A DNA stretch of 32,851 bases from Bryobacterales bacterium (lineage in GTDB: Bacteria > Acidobacteriota > Terriglobia > Bryobacterales > Bryobacteraceae), in contig JADLBD010000235.1 in assembly GCA_020847975.1 (NCBI GenBank), positions 1-32,851 on the forward strand. Reading direction: 5' to 3'. Each line of letters opens with the position of its first letter. The stretch's first letter is position 1. This document shows, piece by piece, positions 32,819 to 32,851 of this stretch. The notes under the pieces were generated by a model. It saw only the letters and a program-made list of their open reading frames with translations, made no database searches and was not told the origin of the DNA. Position numbers and translations under genes: made by a program.

Positions 32819-32851
32819 ATGCCCGAGTCGCTGACCGACCTGGAAGAACAA
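32819..32851 (+). CDS. Start of an unidentified gene, cut by the window end
   Basis: ATG 32819 follows AAGGAG by about six bases and opens MPESLTDLEEQ before the window ends. The start resembles a family of small acidobacterial proteins (DUF6788-like, ...SL.DLE.QR..L) that continue with a Cys-rich HC motif, but 11 residues are too few to be sure. Confidence 0.5.
   Translation, partial: MPESLTDLEEQ

Overview
The window reads as a GC-rich chromosomal segment of an acidobacterium, most likely of the Bryobacterales/Solibacter type. This is inferred from gene content, not from a marker gene: two very large Oar-like TonB-dependent receptors with N-terminal carboxypeptidase-regulatory domains, an Ig-like/NHL-repeat secreted protein, a cytochrome c/copper-monooxygenase-like protein, an nSTAND ATPase, and a TadZ-TPR-YvcK-GlmU run. 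Coding density is very high. Neighbouring genes often overlap or lie within 10 bp, and I see no tRNA, rRNA, CRISPR array or intact insertion sequence.

Layout. 1-4863 (+): the tail of a dihydrodipicolinate-synthase-family gene, an Oar-like receptor and an Ig/NHL propeller protein. 4871-6510 (-): a GT2 glycosyltransferase translationally coupled to pseudouridine-5'-phosphate glycosidase. 6537-7139 (+): signal peptidase I. 7151-8611 (-): a xylose isomerase followed by DUF2905. 8739-11008 (+): a zinc-ribbon protein, an exported alpha-hydroxy-acid oxidase-like flavoprotein and a small six-CxxCH cytochrome. 10983-12251 (-): an exported esterase. 12305-15653 (+): a two-gene TIR / membrane nSTAND module. 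15660-16499 (-): an HSDL2-like SDR. 16567-20320 (+): a cytochrome c/Cu protein, a VirB10/TrbI-like glycine-zipper protein, a GntR/FCD regulator and a small membrane protein. 20469-23939 (-): a second Oar-like receptor. 23940-24935: a gene-poor stretch holding a twice-frameshifted pseudogene. 24936-29528 (+): TadZ/CpaE-like ATPase, TPR protein, YvcK, GlmU. 29737-32597 (-): PerR-like regulator, rubrerythrin, two-cluster Fe-S CCG oxidoreductase and DUF3501, a peroxide-defence operon. 32819-end (+): the start of another gene behind a perfect palindrome.

The most interesting unit is the TIR/nSTAND pair. A cytosolic TIR protein with two further TIR-like domains overlaps by 8 bp a STAND NTPase. The usual WD40 sensor of that NTPase is replaced by a transmembrane helix, a coiled coil and a C-terminal domain predicted to face the periplasm. 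A palindrome encloses the putative -10 box of the operon. This architecture suggests an envelope-sensing, possibly NAD-depleting immune or cell-fate switch; function is inferred. Second is the flavoprotein/hexaheme pair, in which the flavoprotein keeps the catalytic His and Arg but appears to have lost several other active-site residues of glycolate oxidase. Third is the PerR-rubrerythrin-FeS-DUF3501 operon with a Fur-like box in front.
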